This document shows positions 10,440-24,073 of a stretch of DNA of 64,000 nt, piece by piece. Position 1 is the stretch's first letter. Each line of letters starts with the position of its first letter. The position numbers were made by a program, and so were the translations under genes. Under the pieces are notes generated by a model that made no database searches, was not told where the DNA came from, and saw nothing but the letters and a program-made list of their open reading frames with translations. Origin of the DNA: Blasia pusilla (Eukaryota; Marchantiophyta; Marchantiopsida; Blasiales); assembly GCA_050084515.1 (NCBI GenBank), contig CM114275.1, positions 1,364,001 to 1,428,000 of the forward strand, given 5' to 3'.

Positions 10440-11545
10440 GGGAGTAGGGAGTTTTTTGATGATGAGGCAAAAGATTTCATAGAATAGAACAAATGTACAG
10501 TTCTGAGCTTTTTTCGGATGATATAAAGGAGAAGATTTTTTCGAACGATGGTGGTGCTTGTAAAGTTTCTGAACATTTTTATGTCTTTTTGAATGTGATC
10601 GTCTATGTACTCCGCGGACTTCTATTTTGCAACCCGTCGGATTTCTCCTGCTTGCAACTTTACACTTTTTGACGACAACACCTTTTTACCACTTCCAGGA
10701 AACCTGTCGGATTCCGACAGGTTGCCTGATCGGATTCTTTTCCTGTTGGTCCAACTTAAGAGGCAGTCTGGCGGGCTTCTTCCCTTGGCACCTTCCCCTC
10801 AACTCGTAAAGGCAAGCATAGGCTTTTTTTTCTCTCAGGCGCGTGTTGATTCCTACTACGTGCGATTGCCATAATGGTATTACCAAGGACGGAGCACATA
10901 TTGATACTGGATGGGTGTCATATTGCAGAGCATACAAGGTATACTGCCGAGGAAGGCGGTGGGACTCAAATCAGGTTACATGGGACCGTTATGGCGTACC
11001 TAGGGGGGGGCCAAGGCTCTCGAATTCGCCAATATTTTTTATCCCCGTCTACAATCGGCCAGAGGAGCCACTTGTATCCCAGAACATTCCTTTGGTACTG
11101 TCACCGAGGAGAGTTAGGAGTAATTTGTAGATGACGAGGCTGAAGAAATCATAGACTAGGTCAAATGTACATTTTCGAGGTTCCTTCGGAGGTAGTAAAG
11201 GACGAGATTTTTTCAACCGATAATGGTGTTTGTAAAAGTTTTCTTTTTGGACTTGGGGATTGTGTTCTTTTAGCTACTCAGAATTACAATTTTGCAACCC
11301 GTATGATTCCGACGGGTTGCAACTTTTTGCTTTTTGCCCACTGCAACTTTTTAACCATTTCAGGCAAAGTGCCGGTTCCGGCGGGTTGGCTTTGAGTGAT
11401 CGGACTCTTTCCCTGTGAGACCAACTTCTGACGCATTGTGGCGGGCTTCTTAACTTTTGGCTCATTCCCCTACATTCGTCAAACCAGTTGAAGGCTTCTT
11501 TCCTTGTCGAAGATGTGCAGGATTCCTACTACCTGTCGGATTCCC
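10440..11545 (+). repeat. Direct duplication of the 3' flank of the methyltransferase-like gene, about 690-bp offset
   Basis: 10440-10870 and 11128-11545 are diverged copies. Shared phrases in the same order include GATGATGAGGC/GATGACGAGGC, GATTTTTTC, ATGGTG.TTGTAAA, TTTTGCAACCCGT, GGCGGGCTTCTT and GATTCCTACTAC. Between them, 10874-11130 could encode a peptide with a proline-rich tail like the end of the upstream gene (YNRPEEPLV versus YNSPPKPRV), so the last exon may have been copied too. Each copy contains one or two palindrome sites (10629, 10700, 11295, 11365). Confidence 0.65.
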
Positions 11546-12119
11546 AACCTGTTAGATTTTTGTGGGTGCAGGGTGGAAGAAAATCACTTCTAAAAATCTT
11601 TCCTTTCTTATGGTGAGCTTTCTTACAAGTTGGGAGGGGTGCAGCTTCTCGGTTTCTCAGCTTTAGGATCTGAATGAAGGGACATCAGTTCCTCTTTACT
11701 CCAGACAGCTAACAATCTTTTGGTTCAATTATCCTCTCATGTGTTCACATTCCACAAAGTTGGTCTTGAGCAGACACCATTCAGAACCAACAGAAAGTTG
11801 GTTATAGGGCAATTCAGGGGAGGCCATGATGCAGGCAAAAATCCCTCCAAAAAGAGAGGTTGGCATCCGGGTGGTCCTCCAACAAAAATACCCATGGGCA
11901 CTGCTTTTTGTAGACCGAGACAGGTAATGTTAAGAAACTTAGGCTCACATGGAGAGTGATGGAAAAAAATTTGTAGTGGTCTTATGATGTCTACTTTTTT
12001 TCGCCCCCAGGAAAAAGGAGGTTTTTTTAGGGCCAAATGTGGACCACTACCTACTCTCTTCTAAAGATTTCCTGAATTTGAAAGCAAACGAAAATTTCAA
12101 ATCTGTCAAAAAGTTTTGA
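11546..12119. other. Non-coding 3' part of the large transposon
   Basis: No convincing gene. Short runs of T and poly-purine appear towards the terminal repeat. 11990-12060 carries GAAAAAGGAGG and CTCTCTTCTAAAG, which look like worn copies of terminal-repeat sequence. Confidence 0.4.
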
Positions 12120-12219
12120 AGAGAGGAGGCGGATTTGGCCCTTTTTTTTTAAGAGAGACTCTCCTCTCTTCCTCTCTTCCTCTCCTCTCTTACTCTCTCC
12201 TACCAGAATACCAGCCCCC
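12120..12219. repeat. Right terminal inverted repeat of the large transposon
   Basis: Ends CTCTCTCCTACCAGAATACC then AGCCCCCT. The right end of the small element ends CTCTCCTGCCACAATACC then AACCCCCC. Upstream, TTTTTTAAGAGAGACTCTCC matches TTTTTAAGAGAAACTCTTCT there. Confidence 0.75.
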
Positions 12220-12358
12220 TCTCACCATGTAGGATTATCTTATGTGACTAACTTTTATGACCATTACCCTATTCATGAACATGGCTGGAACTGCGGTGAT
12301 GTGAATAGGACCGATGGAAAACAAATAGGCAAGCCCCCAACAAATAGATGCTAGGCAA

Positions 12359-13896
12359 GTGCAAGCATGCTTTGCAAACATGCTTGAACGTGTAGATGTA
12401 CGTCATGGCATAAGTTTAGGGACTCATTTGTACTTGGAGATTATTGCAAATTACATTGATATTTTATTTTCACCAAGGCATCATTTAAGGGCCCTTGTTG
12501 TTCTAGCCTCAAATGTTTCACGATTTTTGTTTTTGTGGAAGCTTTGGTCAACATATGGTGACCACTCTATTGGTGGCAATGTTACAACTCTCACACATAA
12601 GAACATGATATCTCCTCAAGCTTTCCATGATGTTAACATGTCTTGTAATTTCATAGTGCAGCTAATTTGTGCGTTTCGAGACAAATGTTCATATTTACAA
12701 TTTCAATTTCATTTGTTGGATTCTGATTGTTGTGAGATATTTTTCAGCAAGGTAGGGACATGAGTGGCCATGAAAGAAGCTATGACTTTGGAAGTTTTTT
12801 GGATAGTTTTGTTAGCTTGAATCGTCTGGCAAGCTTGGAGTGTGGACCAGAGGCCCTAAAGGTTGGCCGCTCTCACAAGAAGCAAGACCATGTGTGAGGA
12901 AAGATTCATCCTTTGGGTGATAATGAATGTGCACCTCATCTGTTAGATTATTCTTTGGTATGATTGTATCTTCCAATGAGTTAGTTGTCACTGCTGTTAA
13001 GGATGGTTTGCATTGGATGCAGCTAGAGTTTTGTTGTGCAAGTTACAAACGCCTCCAAGAAGTTTGTTGCCTACAGCAAAAAAGAGGTGGTGGGCCTCTC
13101 ATTGGGAAGTAGAAGTTGAGACGTAGCCTAATACAAATATTAGGCTTGAGATTGATGTTGTTGACAATTCTGAGGAATAAAGAGAGTATGTAACCACAAT
13201 AGAACCACGCCCAGAAGGGGAATTCCATGAATGGAAAGACCCAGAGGATATATGATGTGAATTTTCTAGATGAAAGGGTGATTAAGGAAGGCACTAGTGT
13301 TGATGTTGTGATTCAAAATGCACGTCTTATATATGGATAATGTAGAGAACTTTGAAATTGATACATCTATGGAGCTAAAAAATTTACGCCGTGAAGTGAG
13401 ACATATTTTAGCATCTATGATGTCACATTTAACTAATGTGATTGGTTCTCAAGAAGTTGATCAAATTGTGATATGTGAGGGTAAGATTCTTTACAAATCT
13501 ACTCTTGTGAGTCAATTAGTAGGAAATTTGCTCTTCTCAAAGCATAGGCGTACTAGAGTGAAACAAGTTTTGTACTACAACACTGGTAAGAGAAAAGAAC
13601 AAGAAGTGGGATCTCCTATACGTTTGGTTGATGTTGGTTCAGATTGTGCAGTTGCTTTTCAGACAACAGATAACTCATGTCCTTCAACAAGATCAACTAG
13701 GGCAAAAAGAGGTGAGAAGCGAGGGAGAGGGATAGGGAAAGGAATCAAGATGGTAGGTGGGCCAACAGTAGGAAAGGAGTTTTGGTTGGGAAGGATAACT
13801 CAATGCAATCTGCATGCAAATTTAATTCCCACACATTGCGCATCTCATCCTAAACAAGAAGGACTTATTTGCATACTCAAGAGTACTGGGAGATAG
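12359..13896 (+). pseudogene. Fragments of an unclassified transposase-like gene
   Basis: Piece 12359-12763 encodes a stretch including SPRHHLRALVVLASNVSRF, NMISPQAFHDVNMSC and SDCCEIFFSKVG. Reading continues in another frame with GHERSYDFGSFLDSFVSLNR to about 12900. Piece 13318-13896 has KILYKSTLVSQLVGN and SKHRRTRVKQ, then a basic RGEKRGRGIGKG tail. The spacing and the acidic C-E-x-F-F motif recall uncharacterised transposon proteins of plants and animals that end in a catalytic Glu. No superfamily can be named with confidence. It lies just beyond the right end of the large element and is broken by frameshifts and stops. Confidence 0.4.
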
Positions 13897-14653
13897 TACC
13901 AAAGAGAACATTGAGTTGTCACCCGCAATCTCCACATGTAACCGATGGACTATCTCTAAACCAAATGCAATTGCTTCACCATGATCAAATATTGGTCTTT
14001 GTGCAAGAGACTCTACAATGATCAATCCAAATAGAAAACCCCTTTTCCTACAATACTTCTCTTTGTGTTTCTCAGATGTAATATGCTTTCTCATGAAATT
14101 AGTAAAGAATTTTGAAATAATTGTGAGATTTTGAACTATGGTCGTTGTATCCCTCCTTGTCTATGTGCTTTTGAAATCTCCTCCATTCATCTTTCCAATG
14201 TTTATTAGCGGCTTCACACATCATAACTGACTTAAAAGAAGCCCTCTCAAAGAAAGGGGTTGACTGTCCTTGAACATGAGCAAATTGAGTATTATCGATA
14301 GCAACAAACTCTGCTAGTGAGTTTGCTATGGTCGACACAATAGCAATAAAAGAGTAGGAAGAAAATTATGTCAACTACCCGGTAGGCATAGATGATTCGT
14401 CTTCAATCACATAGATCTTCCCTTCTAGTTTAGAAAGCTCAATCAACTTCTCCACACGAGGTTTCACTCTTCTTGGCATCCTATCATCCCAAAAGTCAAA
14501 ATCAAAATCAACGAGTTTCCTATATTTGAGCCAAAAATCTGCGAGATTTTGCCCCTGTTTGAAAGATAGAACACAGATGGGCACGTCATCCTTATGTATA
14601 CCTTCCCCATCCTTATGGACTACTCTAACAGATTTGGTCTTTGGAGTAGTCAT
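13822..14653 (-). CDS. Unrecognised small split ORF
   Basis: Three consecutive minus-strand segments (14653-14375, 14338-14099, 14094-13822) form a lysine-rich, low-complexity-free protein in two frames. The first starts at a good ATG with a TATA box (CTATTTATAGC, about 14672-14682) some 20 bp upstream. It includes DFDFWDDRMPRRVKPRVEK and KHWKDEWRRFQKHID, and a GTAGTTG donor could follow 14375. No family is recognised. The 3' part overlaps the end of the plus-strand transposase-like piece. A 45-bp phrase at its frame break (14090-14135) recurs at 15914-15960, so this may be part of a repeat, not a cellular gene. Confidence 0.25.
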
Positions 14654-15323
14654 TTCTTGTTTAGACTAGATGCTATAAATAGCTAAACTATGGTTCACTT
14701 CTTTGTCACGAGGGATGAACATCTATCTTTCAAGAACCACAACAACAAACAATGTATGGGGCTAGTTACATTTTGCCAAAAAAACTTTATGCAAAGAAAA
14801 TTATGAAGTCAATCTTACATCATTTTGTCTCTTAACTATGTACTTATTAAAAAAACACCATCTTCCTCCACAGTCTAGTGGAAATTATGTACAGGTTTAT
14901 GCATGTATCCCTAACAATATTGTCCTAAATTTTTTAATTTCATATGGTTTTTCAAGCTAGTCTTGTTGTATGTCAAATCCACGAAACATGATCTTTGACT
15001 ACAGTGGCTAGTGTAGGGTCAAGTTCATAGTCAGGGCAGTGGATCATCCAACTCTTTGTGGATGTAGCTATCTACAGCTTGAAGAGAAGACATCTGTGGT
15101 CATCTCTGTAATATGGCAACATGAGGAGATGTGGTTGATTTGTGCAGGTTTTAACCAACAAAGAGAGCAACAGTTTGGATAGTGAGAAGGCGATCAAAAA
15201 CATTAACCTGGGACGGCTTCTCAAGGATACATGGATAGGTCTGAGGAAGCTCGTCAAGAGAGGGATTGCGGTTCGAATGCACTTACGGTAACACGTTACC
15301 TAAGATTGTAAGCGTAGAAAGAT

Positions 15324-17319
<1,996 letters not shown>

Positions 17320-19000
17320 TGGTGAAGGCTCGGGTAGGAGTGATGGGCATTAACTCTTATGATGTGTTGGTTGATGTTTTTTTGAAACCTATGGAGTTCA
17401 CGTTGGATTGTTGGGAGGACTCACCCTTGTACATGCCAGATTGGAAATAAGGCACAAATCATGCTCGTCGTTTGCTAGGAACTGCATGTTATCGGTAGTG
17501 TTCATGGAGGTTACTAGTGTGGCCTATTGCTTGTTGGTGACTTAAGGGAGGACTAAGTGATGGTGGATAGGGTTTTTGTAGTTGAGGATGATATTGTGTA
17601 GATGGTGCTAGTTGGCGTGACACCACATTTGGATCATAGGTTCATAATGGCCAAGACCAAGAGAGTTATTACAATTGAATGAGGTTGTGCACCTTTATGT
17701 GTAGTGAGGAAGGAGATTGGAAGTAGAGTTGAGATGGTCCAATGATGTTTGCACCCTTGGATACCATAGCTAGTGTGTGGTACTCTATACAGTGTTTCAC
17801 ATGGGTAAAGTCCGTGTCCGCGGACATGTCCATGTACGTGTACTTAAGTTTATCTTAGGGACAGACATGTCCGTACGGGCCCCAGACCCGCGGCCCACAT
17901 CCAAGCCCACCCTTAAGCCCATCGAGCTCGTGACCTTAACCTGGGTTGGCAGAGCCTACATCTGTGGAGCCTACACTTGCAGGCCTGCTGCACGTAGGTG
18001 AAGCCAAATGCTAACAAGTGAGATCAAGGAATGGATTTTTGCACAAGGTTAACTACTATTCCTACATTGTTGGAGGTGCCACAAGGGTAGGTCAAGGATT
18101 AAGCAATGGGCTTAAATTTCCTCGCTTGTGTTCATAATTTGGGTTGCATAGAGTAACAAATGATGGGGTTGAATTTGGTTGCTTTGCAGCCACTTGTGAG
18201 CTAGTTATCCATCAAGAGGTATGGCGTCCTTCGTTGTTGAGCCAAAAAACAAATGCAAGGGCCTGATTTTTCCTTTCCTGATGTAGTTGCAAATAAAGAC
18301 ATTGGTTGATACGTGGATAGCAAATTAAGGCGGTAAGACTAATGTTCCTTCACTTGGAAGGCAAGAAAATAAAGACATGGGGTGATTGCATACATCTTCA
18401 TGTTTCATACAAGAGGCTCAAGTGAGACTAGACCATAATCTTATCATTGATTGGCGTACTCCTAGAAAGCCATTGGCGAGTCCCAAAGGCAATGATTTGA
18501 TTATCACCACTCTGATCTGAGTTGTTATTCTAGAAGATGACAAGAAACTTAGTTTTAGAGGAAGAGATAGTGGACTCTAATTTGGTTCTAGGGAGGGGTC
18601 CATTGGATTCACTATCGGAGAGTAAAAATCACGAGGATATCCATTGGAATTTTGCGCTTGCTTGTAAAAAATTTTGATGTTCATTCAACTCTACATGGAA
18701 TCCTCATTTCCATGAGTGTTGAAGGATGGTTGCTAGATTGGAGGATGCATACCCTAGATCCAATCTAGATTAGATGCAATGTAAACATCTACCTTGGTGT
18801 ATATAAGACCCTTGTTAAAACAAATTGTTGGAGGTTATGGAGTTCTACGCATGGACTTCATAGCGAGCATAGTGAGTGCTAGGAAGCGGGATCGGATCCT
18901 AGAAAGAGCCAAGATGTTCAAGTGGGAGGGAATACACATTCTACGAGTGTGGGGAGATGGTAGGGTAAAGGTGGTGATTCATCCTTCCCAATGAGCACAT
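17320..19000 (+). pseudogene. Heavily decayed second copy of the methyltransferase-bearing Ty3 element
   Basis: Around 17320-17450 the frame reads SYDVLVDVF and PMEFTLDCWEDSP, the capsid/protease-to-pol region of a plant Ty3 element. GCACCCTTGGATACCA at 17749 matches CACCCTTGGACACCACA just before the methyltransferase domain at 45190. At the other end, 18890-18990 (CAAGATGTTCAAGTGGGAGG...) matches 47838-47900, just before the integrase zinc finger. The reverse transcriptase itself is not recognisable, and part of the interval is occupied by the GACATGTCC-type insertion. Confidence 0.5.
17803..18003. mobile_element. GACATGTCC-type short element, partial
   Basis: Starts GTCCGTGTCCGCGGACATG then TCCATGTACGTGTAC, the same order as the left end of the element at 57801 (GTCTGTGTCC, GACATGTCCATG, TTCGTGTAGG), and has the same GC-rich body (GGGCCCCAGACCCGCGG). 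The right end is not clear. Confidence 0.45.
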
Positions 19001-20678
19001 GTACACATTGCGATAGTAACATCATCGATATCTCTGATGATTTCCCTATTTTGGTCTTAGTCAATTAGGTGATTGACATGTTAAGTAAGTCAACGGTTAC
19101 CACATAACGTGTGCACGCAAGTTATCGCGGAGATGGCTCGTTTTGGGAGAAGAGCCATCTTTCTCATGTTAGGCCTTACGAGCACCTCTCTTTGCTTGTG
19201 TATATAGGAACCAGGGTGCTAACATCCGGATTCCCTCATAGTAGAGGGTGGATGTGGCTTGATATGCTGATTTAGATTCAGGAGTAGAGTTTTTGGCCGT
19301 ATGAACCATTTTTACTCTGATTTTTTTGTGTGGTCTCGACGTATATGCTTGAGTGAATTTTTGTTATGGGTGGATCGACCCGTGTGTTATGAAGATTGGT
19401 GTTGTGTGGTGTGTAGATGTGACCAACAATGTGGATTATGTAGCGATATGTATGCGCACGACATTCTACCTATGCTAGAAAAAAATCAAGAATTGTAGTA
19501 GTAAAAGTCCTCAAACTCTTCATGTAAGATAATTGCACCTACTATGAACTTTGATCTATTGAAAATTTGTATGGAGTGATAACCATGTTTTTTGCACACC
19601 ATTTGTAACATTCATAGCGGATCCATTCATGCAGTTTCTTAAGTTATGCCAAGATATATGTTTGTTCTCCTCCATTCCAATTGAAATATATATCCATCAT
19701 ATGCATTTTTTATAAAAAAAAATAGAATCCAAGTTGGTCTAATTTCCGGGTTCTATCTGCATTTTTCATTTATGGTATGAATTTGGTCTCAAAACTACTC
19801 ACTTTAATAATAGTAGGTTCTAGATACTCATACATAAATAAAGAATCTAGCTATCACATGCATCTGCCTACCACAAAAGCATGGGATTGTAGGTAATCTC
19901 ATTTTGCATACATACAAGTTGTGATGTACGTACTTTTGCAGAAGTGGGATCATGGTTGACACTTGGAATATCAGTCAAAATGACTAACAAAAGAATCTTT
20001 TGAAAGTGCATGCTCAAAATGATAAAAAGATTTGTGATTACGTATATTCCTTATTTTCTTTTTTCCATGGTACTTAATTAGTTAAAATCAAAATAGCACA
20101 TTTCAAAAGGAAATATTTTTTCCATTCCAAAAAGAACGCCATAAAGAAAGAAAATACCAAAAAGATGATTTACTAGTGTTGCTTTAAAGAACATACTACT
20201 AGATATCCATACGATGCACAAAATTTGAATTACCCATCATATTATCTTTAGTTGACCATACTTGAATGATCCCCATAGTCAACCCTAATTTGACTATTGT
20301 CCAAAGTCCACCTTGTGTCTCAAAATCGGCCCCAAATTAAGGACAAATGTCAAGAACTGATTGGCTGAAATTGTTAGATGTCAGTAGGAGAAATATTTGA
20401 AAAATTAAATTAGGAATTCTTCAATAATAATATGAATGTATTCTCCTATATAACTCACACATTCAGAATGTGAGGCTTACCTACCATTCTTTTTGGTTGA
20501 ATGAATATCGGCTGCACATGTGTTATATCATGATATAGCTTTGGGAGGCAAGCATGGGTAATGTGTTTGCATCCACGATCCACATCCGCATTCAAGGTTG
20601 CATGGATGTAACGAAGTAACCATATTAACAACCCCCATTGTGTTTCCTACATGGTGACAAACATGATAAACCTTATAG
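19001..20678. other. AT-rich sequence without recognised gene
   Basis: Only short ORFs with no family signal. It may include the worn 3' part of the Ty3 copy (to about 19500). Confidence 0.4.
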
Positions 20679-21255
20679 GTAGGATTGTTAAGAGAGGAGG
20701 GAAGAGAGAGGAAAATATTTGCAACCCCTAGGGCTTTGTTGGTTTGAAGAGAGTTTCCTAAAGGTTGAAGAGAGTTCTGTCAAGTTGGAAGGAGGAAACT
20801 TTTAATGAGCTCCCATGGCAAGTTTTCTTTTTTTGGTAGTGAAAACAAATTTTGAAAAAAAATTTGTGAAAATTTTCAATTTTTCAACCCGTCAGAATGT
20901 GACGGTTTGCTTTTTAGGCGGTGAAGTAACCCATCGCATCTGACGGGTTGCTTTTTGGGTATCATGGAAACCCATGAGATTTCGATAGGTTCCTTTTGGG
21001 CATCAACGCAACCCGTCGCATTCTGACGGATTGCAAATGTAAAAAAAAGCAAATTTTCCACAAAACCAACCTTCTAGAAAAATAATAATAAATTATAACC
21101 TGTTGCAGCAAGTAGCCTCTCTTCAAAAAAATCCCCAAGAAAATCACTTACTTATTATCTATAGTTTTCATACTTTTTGAAGGGAGTTTCAATTTTTTTT
21201 CCTTATTTTTAAGAGAAACTCTTCTCCTCTCTCCTGCCACAATACCAACCCCCCC
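20679..21255. mobile_element. Non-autonomous derivative of the large palindrome-bearing transposon
   Basis: The left end reads GGTAGGATTGTTAAGAGAGG. The right end on the other strand reads GGTTGGTATTGTGGCAGG then AGAGAGGAG, an imperfect terminal inverted repeat. Both ends share blocks with the 12.2-kb element. Four palindrome sites fill the middle (20885, 20926, 20967, 21008; about 41-bp spacing). No coding capacity was seen. The flanks CCTTATA and CCTAATA could be a worn target-site duplication, which is weak evidence. Confidence 0.8.
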
Positions 21256-22043
21256 TAATATGCATTAAAATTTTTCACATCATCAATCGCTTCCCCACCC
21301 ACGATCAACAATACTGGTCCAATATAGGCTTGTTTATAGGTGATCTAAGCTAAATAACGCAAACTCGTAATACGGTGCTTGTGTGATGCATTGGGCTCCG
21401 GATTTTGTATGAATAGGGATTGAATGTATGGAGGAGCATTGCTTCCCTATATAATTCAAACAAAAATACTAGTACTCTCGTGGTAATAACTTCCCGCCTA
21501 TTAATATTGACTAAGAGAATGAAAATGTGGATGCGGGATGAAATCCAATGGTATTGAGGAAAATTCTGATGGCAGTGTGTGCCAAGATGATAATACAATC
21601 TTGACACTTGTGTCACTGATGGACTTGTGGTAACTAAGAAGGGTTTAATATTGGGGGAGGTAACGTAAATAATGGTATAGATTTAATGCTAGTGGTACAA
21701 TTTCCACCAATGGACGTGCTTGTAATGTATGGGTTATTATGAAAAAAAATGTGACTAAGGACTTAGCTTGCCCGTTAAATCAATTTTGAGCGATCCTATT
21801 CAGTGAAAGTCTCAAAGAAAATGATCTTATTGGCTGAACAGCCAAGTATCACTATGAGAGGAACTTCAAATGAGAAAACATGAGAGTACAAAACCTAAGA
21901 TCATACGCTGTGAGATTGCCAAAATATGTATATGCTCTGAATTGTAGGATTGATCATATTTACACGCCATGCTCCGATAATGAAAGTAGGGTGCTTGGAA
22001 AGTACTAGCTTTGGCATACTAGGAACCCAATGAAGGCCAAACT
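21256..22043. other. Intergenic sequence, no gene recognised
   Basis: AT-rich. The ORFs are short and match nothing recognisable. Confidence 0.4.
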
Positions 22044-22230
22044 TGTTGGAATATGTAAACGACAACAATATGTAAATGAAAACAAGCAAAACATACACGA
22101 TGCACACCACACCAAACGTAAACGTTGCAAGCCAACTTAAACACTACAACAATCCTTTATAAAATAGACCATATTATAAAGTGTTGTAACTACAAATGTC
22201 CACTCAACAATACTGCTGAAATAAACTACA
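22044..22230 (+). repeat. 5' LTR of the copia element
   Basis: 187 bp, TG...CA ends. It aligns with 24552-24706 over CAACAA...GTAAACG.TGCA, CCAACTT.AACGCTACAAC and the 3' end. Confidence 0.8.
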
Positions 22231-24073
22231 TAGTATTAGACCTAGTTACATGTGAGATGTCTCACCCAATTTCTCACAAGCTCAAACTGAACTGAGTGCT
22301 TTAGGTCTTTCACAATTTACTTTGCACTTCTAGGAGTGATACTCACATATGGAGAGAGGATAGGATAGAGGTTTGAACCCTTCTTATAGGGAATAGACAA
22401 CATGAAGATTCAAGTTAAGAGTCTAGAGAATTCCTTACTTTGTTTCTCTTTTTTCACAAGGAAAGACATCAAGTTGAGAGAAGAGGAAGAAGACTAGCAT
22501 CATAAGTTGATCACATGGAGACATAGAGGACCAGCAAGATTGAAGTGAGCACCTTTCAAGATCAAAGATGAGGAGCCTTACTGACAACATGTTGAGTGAG
22601 ACACAAACTTGATGAGAGGAACTACAACACTAGGGGATACAAGATGAAGGCAATGCTTATGGCATCAAATCTTTATGACATAGTTGATGGAAGCAAAGCG
22701 AAGACCTCCAACATGTATGCTCGAGTCACGAAAAACTTTGATTAGAGAAACCGAAAGAATCTTGGAATTTTCATAATGTCAACAAGAGATTCTCGAATTC
22801 CTCACTTGAAACATGCAGAGACCTTAAAGAAAGCTTGGAGGACACTTGAAGCGGCTTATGCTAGTACAAGCATGACCTGAAAACTGGCATTGTATAGGTG
22901 AATTTACTCAATGAAGATGAGATTGATCTCAAAGATTTATTCTCACCTCAACACTTTAAAGGAGTTAAAAGACGATTTGGCATAAGTCCGGGTCTCAATT
23001 GAGGATGAAACCATGGTGGTTACCATGATGAATAGTGTGGCCCATGATACTTACAAGGACTTCATAAACGCTCTAGCCATGCGAGTTTGAAAAGATGTCT
23101 ACTTTTTCTGAAATATGCACACTCCTACTTGATGAAGAGAGGAGATGTAATCACCTTGCTGCCCAGGAAGAACGAGAGTCAAGACCTAGCACTTTATTCA
23201 GCTAGAAGAAGGGGACATTCCCGCATCAATGAATATGAAGAAAAAGATCAAAGTTAGTATAGGAATAATCGCCATAGTCGACTTATAGAGACCATAAGAA
23301 AAGCAAAGAAGCTTCCTTGGCGAGAAAGTGAGAACTAATCAAGCACTTACTCAAGCAAGTGAAGATGATGCTTGTGCACTTATCTCTACATTGATTACTA
23401 CAAACCAAGTGGAAAAGTGGTTCATTGATAGTGGCGCCAACAATCACATGATCAAGCACAACGGTTAGTTCACATCTTTGATGAATGTCCCAATGAATAT
23501 AATCATCAATGAATATAAAGTATCAACGGGAGATGACTCCATCCATTTTGCTATTAGGGAAGGAGATGTGCAAATGACATTGCCCTTAGGTGAAGACTTT
23601 ACTACCAAAGATGTGTATCATATCCCAACCTTAACACACAACACCATCTCCATCGGCCAAATCACCGAAACAAAGGAGATGATGGTTGACTTTCATTCCA
23701 CATGATATGAGTTCTTACGAGAGGCCGAGAACTCTGTCTCTGCTCGAGGAGTAAGGTATGGACAACTATATCAACTTCTAAGCAAGCCGAGCCCTCAACT
23801 ATTTGCAAAATCTCCAAGCTAACCACAAGTTTGGCATGAACGACTTGGACACTTCAACACCAAAGGCCTCAAGTTGTTAAGCAAAGACAACAAGGTTGCA
23901 AGACTATCTCTTTTGAGTGGAGAGCTATCCACTTGTGATCCATGCGTACGGGGCAAACAACCTAGGGAAAATTTTGACAAAGAGACTTTCTCATTGGCCC
24001 CTACACCTCTCCACATAGTCCACGTCGACCATGGAAGACCTATTCAAATGGCTTCACTATCAATTCAATTGAT

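Larger units (their letters stand above)
1..12219. mobile_element. Large TIR DNA transposon with two divergent genes (left tip outside window)
   Basis: The right end (about 12120-12219), read inward on the minus strand, begins GGGGCTGGTATTCTGG then AGGAGAGAG and GAGAGG-rich sequence. The left end (1-115) has the same GAGAGG-rich run followed by TTTGAAGAGAGTTTCC and GGTTGAAGAGAG. Both ends match the two ends of the 577-bp element at 20679-21255, which supports one family. Inside are a minus-strand transposase-like gene and a plus-strand ParB/methyltransferase-like gene, transcribed away from a shared 1.2-kb control region, plus dozens of copies of one palindrome. The extreme left terminus and its target-site duplication lie before base 1, so they cannot be checked here. 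Zinc-finger plus SWIM architecture suggests the Mutator-like (MULE) superfamily. This is inferred, because the catalytic triad was not traced fully. Confidence 0.72.

Noticed and set aside
15255-15320. Second SINE head (GGTTCGAATGC)
   Set aside because: B-box-like only, with no A box at the right distance and no tail.
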